Shown here: one piece after another, positions 1 through 6,300 of the stretch | Layout of the letters: every line of letters begins with the position of its first letter | Numbering within the stretch: the stretch's first letter is position 1 | Program-made: the position numbers and the translations under genes | Notes under the pieces: generated by a model | Told to the model about the DNA's origin: nothing | The model's input: the letters and a program-made list of their open reading frames with translations, nothing else | Database searches by the model: none | IMG/VR virus record: IMGVR_UViG_3300025141_000536 | Location: 1 to 29,078 of that record | Length of the DNA stretch: 29,078 bases | Direction: 5' to 3' (one strand) | From: a virus

Positions 1-41
1 TTTAAGCTTGACATTTCCCTTATTGCGATCCAGTCTCAACA
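1..41 (+). promoter_or_regulatory. Repeated late regulatory element, copy A
   Basis: TTTAAGCTTGACA (1-13) is followed by CTTATTG (19-25) and AGTCTCAACA (32-41). The same two blocks recur at 3601 and 15769, with the second block alone at 15523. CTTAWTG-N6-WGTCTCAA spacing is identical in all four copies. Here the gap after TTGACA is 2 bases shorter than in the other two full copies. TTGACA looks like a sigma70 -35 box, but no -10 box lies 16-18 bases downstream, so a phage-specific promoter or operator is more likely. The element ends 3 bases before the ATG at 45. It is truncated at its left edge by the window. Confidence 0.6.
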
Positions 42-44
42 AAT

Positions 45-254
45 ATGGGAGATTTATTTGATTTTCACCAAAGTGCCATCGACAAAGTTCGCGGCAAAGG
101 GGCACCCTTACCACCAATAGCAGCACCAGCCAAGGCGGAAACCGTTAGTTCGATTTCATCAGCGTCGGGGTCTTTGCGAGCCAAAAAGAGAAAAGGACTC
201 GCGGCGAGTATTCTAGCGGGGCAAGAAGGCACCAAGAAGCAAACATTAGGCTAA
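45..254 (+). CDS. Small head-region protein upstream of portal
   Basis: A 69-residue protein with a Pro/Ala-rich middle and a basic C-terminal end reading RAKKRKGLAASILAG and finishing in TLG. Small genes with a similar R-R-G-x-A-S-x-I-L-x-G ... LG tail are, as I recall, common directly before the portal gene of podoviruses; their function is unknown. The stop overlaps the portal start in a TAATG junction, supporting co-translation. There is no Shine-Dalgarno sequence and the ATG lies just after regulatory element A, so either the transcript is nearly leaderless here or transcription starts further upstream. It is probably a minor head or packaging-associated protein; confidence in function is low. 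Confidence 0.6.
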   Translation: MGDLFDFHQSAIDKVRGKGAPLPPIAAPAKAETVSSISSASGSLRAKKRKGLAASILAGQEGTKKQTLG

Positions 255-1906
255 TGGCAAACGACACAAGAGCTAGAAAAATCATCCAAGACTTCGAGGC
301 GTTCCCCGAATTCGATAATTGGAAGTCCTTTGGGGAAAACATTGCCATTTATGGGGAAGAGCGCAAGGGTGGCTTGCTGGGCGGGAGGACCGCTGGGCAA
401 ATAGACAACACTAGGATATTCGACACAACCTTTAGGGAAGCCCTAGAGATTTACTCCGCTGGGGTTGTTTCGGATTTAACGCCCCCGAATGAAGCGTGGC
501 TAGAGCTAGAGAGCCAAAGCTTTACCGCCGAGGAGTCAGAGAAAGAATTTTACAATGAAGCATCCGATAGAGTTCGCACCCGTATTGGGCAATCGAACTT
601 CTATCGGGGCTTCCACGAGGCCGTTCATTCGGGCGGGATGTTTGGGACTATGTGCATAGCTATGTTGCCCCGTCCTTCTAAGTTGTTTAACTTTGAGGAA
701 ATCCCCTATGGCTTATATCGCTTCCGCGAGGACGGAGACGGGATGCCCGATGTTGTATTTAGGGAATACGAGGGAAAGACCGCCTCTCAGCTAGAGGATA
801 TGTTTAGGGAAGAGCTAGCGGATGGGAGGGCAACGTTCTCCGAGAAGATGACGGAATGCCTAAACTCCGATGTAGCCGACAAAAGGAACGAGAAGTTCAC
901 ATTGATTCACAGAGTTCAACCAAGAAAGAACGCATCCAAGGAGCCATTGGCTAGGCCCGAAGATCGCCCCTACGAGTCAGTGTACGTAATCAAAGAAGAA
1001 AACCACACGTTGTTAGACAACGACGGGTTCTTCTATCAGGTTTACATAGTGGCTCGCACGTTGAAGTCTCGGCACGATGGCGGCATGGGTCGTAGCCCTG
1101 GTACGCAAATTTACCCATCAACTCGAATGATTAACCGAGCCATGCGCGATGCTGGCGTAGCGGTAGAGAAAACGGTAAACCCCCCAATACTAGAACCCAA
1201 GGACTCTTCGTACCAAATGGACACTCGGCCTCACGGGAGGATTCCGTTTGATCCGCACGTACCCAATGGGAAGCCCGAACCCTTTTACGAGAATCCAAAC
1301 ATTCCGTTCTTGGAGTTTTACATCAATCGCCTAGAGCGTCAGATTAAATCCGCGTTCTTTAACGATCTTTTTAAGTTCTTCACGGACCACGATGTCGCCA
1401 CGACGGAAAAGACAGCATTCGAGTCTCAGCTACAAGCCGAGGAGCAATTGCGTTTATTTACCCCGATCTTCTTAAACATAACCGACGAATGCCTAAATCG
1501 AGTAATCGAGAACGTTTTCAAGGAAATGTTTATTCGAGGCGAGTTCAATGACTTGCTAGATAAAGTAGGCGGGTCGGAAGCAATCTCTAATTTCTCGGTT
1601 GTTTACAACTCTAGGATTGCCCTAGCGGTTAAATCCCAACGCACCCAAGGGCTATTGCGAGTGGCTAATCTAGCCAACGTAGTAGAGCAATTCGTTCCAG
1701 GGGCGGGCGCGCGAGCAATTGACTGGGAAAGCGGGTTAGCGCAAGCGGCCCTAGACAGCACAATATCCGCCAAGATAGTGAATGACGCGGATACTATAGA
1801 CCAATTGAAGCAAAAAGACAATCAAATAAGCGAGTTAATGCAAGCCCTAGAAGCCGCTCAAATGGCGGGTCAGGCGGCATCCCAATTCGCATCAGCACAA
1901 GGATAA
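254..1906 (+). CDS. Portal protein (podovirus head-to-tail connector)
   Basis: At 550 residues this is the usual size for the podovirus head-to-tail connecting protein family. The portal forms the dodecameric ring at one capsid vertex through which DNA is packaged and ejected, and it binds the terminase and the tail tube. Supporting features are the acidic N-terminal half with aromatic-rich segments (for example GMFGTMCIAMLPRPSK near residues 130-145), the mid-protein segment GRSPGTQIYPSTRMINRAMR near 278-297, typical of these connectors, and a C-terminal Gln/Ala-rich helix (DQLKQKDNQISELMQALEAA near 516-535). It starts inside the TAA of the preceding gene (TAATG) and is followed 3 bases later by the Bbp19-like gene. 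The gene order portal, Bbp19-like, scaffold, capsid supports the call. Confidence 0.93.
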   Translation: MANDTRARKIIQDFEAFPEFDNWKSFGENIAIYGEERKGGLLGGRTAGQIDNTRIFDTTFREALEIYSAGVVSDLTPPNEAWLELESQSFTAEESEKEFYNEASDRVRTRIGQSNFYRGFHEAVHSGGMFGTMCIAMLPRPSKLFNFEEIPYGLYRFREDGDGMPDVVFREYEGKTASQLEDMFREELADGRATFSEKMTECLNSDVADKRNEKFTLIHRVQPRKNASKEPLARPEDRPYESVYVIKEENHTLLDNDGFFYQVYIVARTLKSRHDGGMGRSPGTQIYPSTRMINRAMRDAGVAVEKTVNPPILEPKDSSYQMDTRPHGRIPFDPHVPNGKPEPFYENPNIPFLEFYINRLERQIKSAFFNDLFKFFTDHDVATTEKTAFESQLQAEEQLRLFTPIFLNITDECLNRVIENVFKEMFIRGEFNDLLDKVGGSEAISNFSVVYNSRIALAVKSQRTQGLLRVANLANVVEQFVPGAGARAIDWESGLAQAALDSTISAKIVNDADTIDQLKQKDNQISELMQALEAAQMAGQAASQFASAQG

Positions 1907-1909
1907 ACA

Positions 1910-2182
1910 ATGAAAGAGGACAAGCCAGGAGACTGGGAGATTGTGACCGCATATAAGCGATTGCTTAACTCAGAGGACGGAGTGAAGGTACTTGACCACC
2001 TAAAGGCCATTTGCCGATTCAACGACCACGCCTTCAACTATGACATAGGCATGGAACGAATGAGTGCCATGCACTACACTACTCGCATAATTAACTACAT
2101 GGAATACATGCGAGATAGGGAACCGCTCAAAACCCCAACGGATAAAGACCCATTGGATCTAGGAATAAAAAACGAACTATAA
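1910..2182 (+). CDS. Bbp19-like phage protein
   Basis: A 90-residue protein resembling the Bbp19 family first named in Bordetella phage BPP-1. The segment KRLLNSEDGVKVLDHLKAIC is followed by RFNDHAFNYDIGMERM and a helical C-terminus (TTRIINYMEYMRD), matching the family pattern of a helical N-terminus, a short F/N loop and a GxR/GxE-rich helix. Members sit between portal and scaffold or capsid genes in podoviruses; their molecular role is not established. The start has a good ribosome site (AAGGA, 6 bases before the ATG). The next gene begins one base after its stop. Confidence 0.72.
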   Translation: MKEDKPGDWEIVTAYKRLLNSEDGVKVLDHLKAICRFNDHAFNYDIGMERMSAMHYTTRIINYMEYMRDREPLKTPTDKDPLDLGIKNEL

Positions 2183-2183
2183 T

Positions 2184-2657
2184 ATGTACACAAGAGAAGG
2201 AAGCAGGATACTAAGGGATGGCGAGCACGTAGCCACTCTAACCGACGGAAAGGTTAAATACGAAAAGGGATGCAGCAAGTACCGCTTGCCAATAGCCAAA
2301 TTGCTAAAGGCTCCGGCGGCACCCAAAGCCAAGGCCGTTAACACTTGGGACATGCCTGTTCACAAGGCTTTCCCTGATGCCCCAGGTAAGCATTCCCCTA
2401 TGGGAGACAAAGACTCCGACTTGGTTCGGTGGATCTATGAAAACCACAGGGAGGACTTTGACAATAGATACAAAGGCCGGAAGACTTGCATTGGGCACAA
2501 CCAACGCAAAAACGAAGAAAGCCCCACCAGGAAAGCGGTGCGAGCACAAGCCCTTGGGTTTGCGGATAAAAGGAACAGAGTCGGGAGTAACCCCGAAAGT
2601 CATGGATTCACGGGTGTATTTGCCCGCGAGTACGAAGTAGGATTTAACAACGGATAA
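2184..2657 (+). CDS. Hypothetical head-region protein
   Basis: I do not recognise a family for this 157-residue protein. The first 30 residues look like a small beta unit (EGSRILRDGEHVATLTDGKV). A Lys/Ala/Pro linker follows near residues 37-53, then a charged, Arg/Lys-rich C-terminal half with one Cys-Ile-Gly-His segment. It lies between the Bbp19-like gene and the scaffold gene, all on the same strand with almost no spacing, so it should be co-expressed with head assembly genes. Long reading frames on the opposite strand here are shadows caused by Gly/Ala/Pro-rich coding. Confidence 0.65.
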   Translation: MYTREGSRILRDGEHVATLTDGKVKYEKGCSKYRLPIAKLLKAPAAPKAKAVNTWDMPVHKAFPDAPGKHSPMGDKDSDLVRWIYENHREDFDNRYKGRKTCIGHNQRKNEESPTRKAVRAQALGFADKRNRVGSNPESHGFTGVFAREYEVGFNNG

Positions 2658-2661
2658 GGAT

Positions 2662-3576
2662 ATGTCAGAAAACCCATTAGCCCAACCACCCGTCAAAGCT
2701 CCGGCGGCACCCGAAACTCCACCTCCGGCACCGGATGCTGCTCCCGCGACACCCGCTCCCGCCGTGTCTGATGCTGCGGCGTTCCACACCATGTTCGATG
2801 ATTCGGGCGCGTTTAAAGAGGGAGCATGGGACTCGTTCCCCGTCATAGAGGGTGAAGACATCTCTAAGTTCCAAAAGCTAGGGGCAAAGACCCCCGACTT
2901 GCAAACATTGGTTAGGAACACCGTTCAACTAGAGAACATGCTAAGTAACGATAAGTTACCCCTACCAAAACCAGGTGACGGACCAGAGGCGTGGGATAGG
3001 GTGCACGATGCCTTGGGCCGACCAGAAGAAGCCAAGTACGTGCTGCCAGATGGGTTAGAGATGCCCGAGGACCAACAAGCCCCCATAGATGCCGTCTTCC
3101 ACAAGGCGGGCGTATCTCAGCGTCAAGCGGATAGCATGTACCAAGACATTGCCCAAATCATGCAAGGGCAAATTGCGTCTGATGGGGATGCTCAATCGGC
3201 CCAAGTAGAGGCCGCTGTAGCGTCGCTAGAGGCAGAGGTCGGCCCAAGGAACACAGAGGCTTATTCGGCGGCATTGCGCAAAGCCGATGTTGTGGCCGAG
3301 CACTTGGGACTAAATGACTCAGCGTTCTTCGAGACGCCTGGTTTCGCGGCAAAGCTAGCGAGTATGCACGATACCCTAATTGACAGCAAGGTAAAGGGCG
3401 ACCCAAATTCGACCATTTCCCAATCCCAAGGGGCACAGGCCATCATCGACAGCATCCAAAATAATCCACAAGACCCAAGATATGCGGATTATCGCCGCTC
3501 TGACTGGAATAATACACATCAATACGTAATGGATTTAATGGATCAAATCGCCGCCAGCAAGGTCGCAGAGGGCTAA
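2662..3576 (+). CDS. Capsid assembly scaffolding protein
   Basis: A 304-residue, acidic protein placed directly before the major capsid gene. It has a Pro/Ala-rich disordered N-terminus (about residues 5-40, with runs such as PAAPETPPPAPDAAPATPAP) and is then predicted to be mostly helical and Gln/Asp/Ala-rich. The central stretch GRPEEAKYVLPDG near residues 119-131 is a hallmark of podovirus scaffold proteins of the T7 gp9 type and relatives. Scaffolds guide prohead assembly and then leave or are cut. A ribosome-site-like AAGGA lies very close to the ATG. A hairpin terminator follows within 2 bases of the stop codon. Confidence 0.85.
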   Translation: MSENPLAQPPVKAPAAPETPPPAPDAAPATPAPAVSDAAAFHTMFDDSGAFKEGAWDSFPVIEGEDISKFQKLGAKTPDLQTLVRNTVQLENMLSNDKLPLPKPGDGPEAWDRVHDALGRPEEAKYVLPDGLEMPEDQQAPIDAVFHKAGVSQRQADSMYQDIAQIMQGQIASDGDAQSAQVEAAVASLEAEVGPRNTEAYSAALRKADVVAEHLGLNDSAFFETPGFAAKLASMHDTLIDSKVKGDPNSTISQSQGAQAIIDSIQNNPQDPRYADYRRSDWNNTHQYVMDLMDQIAASKVAEG

Positions 3577-3577
3577 G

Positions 3578-3599
3578 AGTGAATTATTTTCACTTTTTT
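3578..3599 (+). terminator. Rho-independent terminator after scaffold gene
   Basis: AGTGAA (3578-3583) pairs perfectly with TTCACT (3589-3594) around a 5-base loop, followed by a run of T to 3599. It begins immediately after the scaffold stop codon and just before regulatory element B, so it separates the portal-scaffold transcript from the capsid transcript. The stem is AT-rich and therefore moderate in strength. Confidence 0.7.
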
Positions 3600-3600
3600 G

Positions 3601-3647
3601 CATTTTAAGCTTGACATGTCGGGCTTATTGATATTGAGTCTCAATAA
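3601..3647 (+). promoter_or_regulatory. Repeated late regulatory element, copy B
   Basis: CATTTTAAGCTTGACA (3601-3616) is identical over 16 bases to the copy at 15769. CTTATTG lies at 3624-3630 and AGTCTCAATA at 3637-3646. The second block contains a perfect palindrome, ATTGAG-T-CTCAAT (3633-3645). It stands between a terminator and the capsid gene, the expected position for a promoter driving the most abundant virion protein. Confidence 0.65.
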
Positions 3648-3666
3648 CAGCGGATAATTCGTCGTT

Positions 3667-3694
3667 TTGACAAACCCCCTGGAGTTAGTATTCT
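3667..3694 (+). promoter_or_regulatory. Possible sigma70-type promoter in capsid leader
   Basis: TTGACA (3667-3672), a 16-base spacer and TATTCT (3689-3694) form a plausible host sigma70 promoter upstream of the capsid gene, separate from element B. The -10 box matches only 4 of 6 consensus positions, so this is tentative. Confidence 0.3.
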
Positions 3695-3777
3695 TTTCCA
3701 AAAAAGTACTGCCCAAGCGGGGAACAGGAAATTGAGGAACTCGGCCCAAGCCTGGGCAAACCTTAATTAAAAATTAA
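3695..3777 (+). other. Untranslated leader of the capsid gene
   Basis: This stretch holds no gene. It contains a short GC hairpin, GCCCA (3744-3748) with TGGGC (3753-3757), followed by the A/T-only tract TTAATTAAAAATTAA up to the ATG at 3778. There is no Shine-Dalgarno sequence near the start, so the capsid gene appears to start translation from an unstructured A-rich leader downstream of a hairpin. Confidence 0.45.
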
Positions 3778-4671
3778 ATGTCATCACAATATCCTAATGC
3801 ATTCGCTCAGAAGTTTGCGTCGGATGTGCACATCCAGTACCAACAGAACGGGTCTCGCCTAAAAGGCAAGGTCAACGAACGTTCTTTGGTTGGTGGTGAG
3901 ACCCTGTGGTTGCCTCAAATCGGTTCCGTTAACACGGTAAACGCATATGAGCGCCACGCGACAACTCAACACAACGATACTCCGCACACGACTCGCAAGC
4001 TCACAGCGAACCCAGAACGCCAGTCCGATCTTATCGACGTACCAGATAAGAATCGCTCTGTGGCCCAATTTATGGGTCCATACGCAACCAACTTCGCCCA
4101 CACTTTCGGACGTCGTTACGATACTATCGTCCTAGAGGCGGCAGTCGGAACGAACTACGAAAAGGTAGACGGAGCAACCACAGAAACAAGCATTGCGCTT
4201 CCATCAACCCAACAGGTTGCAGTTGACCTAGGTGGTTCCACCGAAGGATTGACCCTCGCAAAGCTTATCGAAATGAAGTCTATTCTTGGTCAGAATGAAA
4301 CTCCAATGGGGGAAGCCCTCATTTATGTTCATCGCCAAGAGCAACTAGACGATCTCTTGAACAATGTAAGTCAGGTATCCGATGCCGACTTCGCCGCTGT
4401 TAAAGCGTTGGTTCAGGGTGACGTTAACTACTTCATGGGCTTTGAGTTCCTAAAGACTCAAACCGTGGCAGTTAGCGCTGGCGACATCGCTTCGACCGTT
4501 GGTTATACAAAATCTGCACTCGTTGCGGGTATCACTGAAGGATTCAACACTCGCGTTGAGCAACTCGCTAGCCATAATTACTCATGGCAAGTGTGGGCTG
4601 AACAAGACATTGGTGCAACCCGCATCCAAGAAGAAGGTGTTGTTGAAAACCTCTGCGACCAAAGCCCTTAA
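3778..4671 (+). CDS. Major capsid protein
   Basis: A 297-residue protein that fits the HK97-fold capsid proteins of podoviruses in position (after the scaffold gene), length and composition. Segments typical of the family are RSLVGGETLWLPQIGS near residues 35-50, the DVPDKNRSVAQF segment near 89-100 and HRQEQLDDLLNNVSQVSDAD near 181-200. It assembles around the scaffold into the icosahedral shell. It has its own terminator-isolated transcription unit with a structured leader, consistent with high expression. The following gene starts 16 bases later behind an AGGAG ribosome site. No signal or cleavage site was evident. Confidence 0.9.
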   Translation: MSSQYPNAFAQKFASDVHIQYQQNGSRLKGKVNERSLVGGETLWLPQIGSVNTVNAYERHATTQHNDTPHTTRKLTANPERQSDLIDVPDKNRSVAQFMGPYATNFAHTFGRRYDTIVLEAAVGTNYEKVDGATTETSIALPSTQQVAVDLGGSTEGLTLAKLIEMKSILGQNETPMGEALIYVHRQEQLDDLLNNVSQVSDADFAAVKALVQGDVNYFMGFEFLKTQTVAVSAGDIASTVGYTKSALVAGITEGFNTRVEQLASHNYSWQVWAEQDIGATRIQEEGVVENLCDQSP

Positions 4672-4687
4672 TAGGAGATAAATAATC

Positions 4688-5155
4688 ATGGCAGCAGTAA
4701 CAGATGCAACATATTACACTAATCAAGTCGGTGGTACTAATGGCGATTCTCGCGTAAAGACGTACCCACGGGCTCAGAACTATCGCATGGTTCGCATTCG
4801 TCGCGACCTAGCTGGTACGGAGTCAGCACTTGACACCTTCAACTTGTTTAAGTTGTCGGTTGGTCAAACGTTGATTCCTGGCCTTTCCTTCGTTGTTCAC
4901 GATGACGCAGGAACGACCCTAACGCTAGATATTGGCGATAGCACAGACGGAGACCGTTACGCAAACGGGATTGATCTTGCAGCAGCAGCAGGCAAAACGG
5001 AATTTACTTCCATTGCAGCAGCAGGCGAAGATACCCCATTCCAAGCGACTTCGGCCCTTGAGGATGTCGTAGTTACAATCGCAACCTCCGGCACACCCGC
5101 CGCAGCTTCGTGCGTATTCTACTTGGCAATAATCGACGAGTATTCGGAACAGTAG
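4688..5155 (+). CDS. Hypothetical decoration-like head protein
   Basis: A 155-residue, Ala/Thr/Gly-rich, probably beta-rich protein with no family that I can name. It follows the major capsid gene behind a good ribosome site (AGGAG at 4673-4677). Small beta-rich proteins right after the capsid gene are often head decoration or cement proteins; this is inference from position and composition. The sequence includes two Ala runs (LAAAAGKTEFTSIAAAGE near residues 97-114). It ends before a 79-base gap with a strong hairpin that may end or process the transcript. Confidence 0.65.
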   Translation: MAAVTDATYYTNQVGGTNGDSRVKTYPRAQNYRMVRIRRDLAGTESALDTFNLFKLSVGQTLIPGLSFVVHDDAGTTLTLDIGDSTDGDRYANGIDLAAAAGKTEFTSIAAAGEDTPFQATSALEDVVVTIATSGTPAAASCVFYLAIIDEYSEQ

Positions 5156-5200
5156 TTTCCTTGTCCTAGTATCGCAATAGCGGTACGTTCTTCATAAAGT

Positions 5201-5222
5201 CCTCCCGCCTTCGGGTGGGGGG
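5201..5222 (+). terminator. Strong UUCG-tetraloop hairpin before the HNH gene
   Basis: CCTCCCGCC (5201-5209), loop TTCG (5210-5213) and GGTGGGGGG (5214-5222) form a 9-base-pair stem with two G-T pairs, capped by the very stable C(UUCG)G tetraloop. There is no T run after it, so it may be a weak terminator, an RNA processing or stability element, or a structure limiting translation of the HNH gene that starts 12 bases downstream. Confidence 0.55.
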
Positions 5223-5234
5223 CACCTTTAAAGT

Positions 5235-5261
5235 ATGGCCGATTCTAAAACCGACATTATC
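5235..5261 (+). repeat. N-terminal coding repeat, HNH copy (MADSKTDII)
   Basis: The first nine codons of the HNH endonuclease encode MADSKTDII, identical to the first nine residues of tail tubular protein A at 5692-5718. Six of the eight codons after ATG differ synonymously, including TCT versus AGC for serine, so the two copies have long been separate at the DNA level. See the paired entry. Confidence 0.9.
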
Positions 5262-5702
5262 AGAGAGGACTATCTCAAAAGACATAGAGAAGCCTCTGCT
5301 AGAGACCATGCCAAGCACATTGACGCAAGAAGGAAAAAGAAAAGAGAATATCAACAAGCGCACAGAGAGAAGATGCTTGAAACATCAATAGCTTGGAATA
5401 AAGAGAATTACAGTAAGGTTAAGTGCGCTTCGAGGAAGCACCAAGCAAAAATAAGAGCAATAAAAAGAAAGTCCATTGTGCTTTTAAACAAATTAGAAAA
5501 GCAGTTTATAGATGGGATCTATAGGGACTGTAGTAGATTAAATGAAATATTTGGAATGCAGGTTTTTGAAATAGATCACACAATTCCAATGACTAAGGGG
5601 GGTCTTCATTCCCCTAATAATTTACAGATTGTTCCTAAGAGCTGGAATAGATCTAAGCACAATAGTCATAGCAATAGATGGGAGGTTCCTTATGGCGGAT
5701 AG
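5235..5702 (+). CDS. HNH endonuclease inserted before tail tubular protein A
   Basis: A 155-residue protein with a Lys/Arg-rich N-terminal half (about residues 14-80), likely DNA-binding, and a C-terminal HNH nuclease motif: FEIDHTIPMTKGGLHSPNN near residues 111-129 (catalytic His after Asp114, central Asn128/129), then WNRSKHN near 137-143. HNH enzymes nick or cut DNA and act as free-standing homing endonucleases in phages. Its first nine residues copy the start of the downstream tail gene, suggesting insertion at that start. The coding sequence is visibly more A/T-rich than its neighbours. Its last 11 bases overlap the tail gene and contain that gene's ribosome site. No Cys zinc-binding pairs were seen. 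Confidence 0.9.
   Translation: MADSKTDIIREDYLKRHREASARDHAKHIDARRKKKREYQQAHREKMLETSIAWNKENYSKVKCASRKHQAKIRAIKRKSIVLLNKLEKQFIDGIYRDCSRLNEIFGMQVFEIDHTIPMTKGGLHSPNNLQIVPKSWNRSKHNSHSNRWEVPYGG
5680..5685 (+). promoter_or_regulatory. Strong ribosome binding site for tail tubular protein A
   Basis: GGGAGG lies 6 bases before the ATG at 5692, inside the last codons of the HNH gene. It fixes the tail tubular protein A start at 5692 rather than at the upstream in-frame ATG at 5629. Confidence 0.75.
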
Positions 5703-5718
5703 CAAGACGGACATCATA
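5692..5718 (+). repeat. N-terminal coding repeat, tail tubular A copy
   Basis: These codons encode MADSKTDII, identical in protein but not in DNA to the first nine codons of the HNH gene at 5235-5261. The sequences diverge completely after Ile9 (REDY versus NLAA). Confidence 0.9.
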
Positions 5719-6300
5719 AATCTCGCGGCAACGTATATTTCCGAAGCTAGGGCAATTGACCCAGAGACGGATACGGGAGAAACGCCACGCACACTTAACT
5801 TTTTATACGATCACGCTCGCAAGAAGGTGCTTAGGGCACATACTTGGGGTTGCGCGAAAGTAGACGTACAGATTTCATCGGATAGCACCGCACCGTTATT
5901 CAAATGGGCGAGAGCATATACGCTCCCCGTGGAATGGGTACGCAATGTTAGTATCTCTGAAACGGACATAGACTTCATCGAGTGTCCGAGATACGAAATC
6001 AAGGGTAGAAAGCTTCTAACAGACGAAGCATCCCCACTTAATTTAACTTACATCCAAGATCTTACAAATGTAGGAGATATGGATGACATGCTAATAGAGG
6101 GCATTGCACGTCGCTTGGCGGCAGATGCTTGCTTGGCTAGAACGGATTGGCTCCCCCTCTTGGACTTCTTGGAGCAAAAGTACGAAGTCTATATAGAAGA
6201 AGCGAAGTTCACCGACACAATGGAGCGCAGACGGGCACTACCGGATGGATATGTTCATTCTGGTTGGGATACGGCGCACTTTGGGGGAGGGTCTCCTTAA
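5692..6300 (+). CDS. Tail tubular protein A (T7 gp11-like)
   Basis: A 202-residue protein matching the gp11-like family that forms the dodecameric gatekeeper ring between portal and tail nozzle. Typical features are the N-terminal helix DIINLAATYISEARAI, the segment RTLNFLYDHARKKVLRAHTW near residues 33-52, the aromatic KWARAYTLPVEW near 69-80, and a C-terminal helix beginning IEGIARRLAADACLARTD. The start at 5692 is chosen because GGGAGG precedes it by 6 bases and its N-terminus matches the copied one in the HNH gene. Its stop overlaps the next start (TAATG). Confidence 0.9.
   Translation: MADSKTDIINLAATYISEARAIDPETDTGETPRTLNFLYDHARKKVLRAHTWGCAKVDVQISSDSTAPLFKWARAYTLPVEWVRNVSISETDIDFIECPRYEIKGRKLLTDEASPLNLTYIQDLTNVGDMDDMLIEGIARRLAADACLARTDWLPLLDFLEQKYEVYIEEAKFTDTMERRRALPDGYVHSGWDTAHFGGGSP

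Noticed and set aside
8-40. Reading the repeated element as an ordinary sigma70 promoter
   Set aside because: TTGACA is present, but bases 16-18 positions downstream show no TATAAT-like hexamer in copies A, B or C.
2304-2921. 205-residue open frame on the minus strand
   Set aside because: It lies opposite the hypothetical and scaffold genes, which have the expected order and spacing. Its Gly/Ala-rich translation mirrors the Pro/Ala-rich scaffold codons.
5629-5691. Upstream in-frame start of tail tubular protein A
   Set aside because: It has no ribosome site and would bypass the GGGAGG-preceded ATG at 5692, whose N-terminus is independently confirmed by the copy in the HNH gene.
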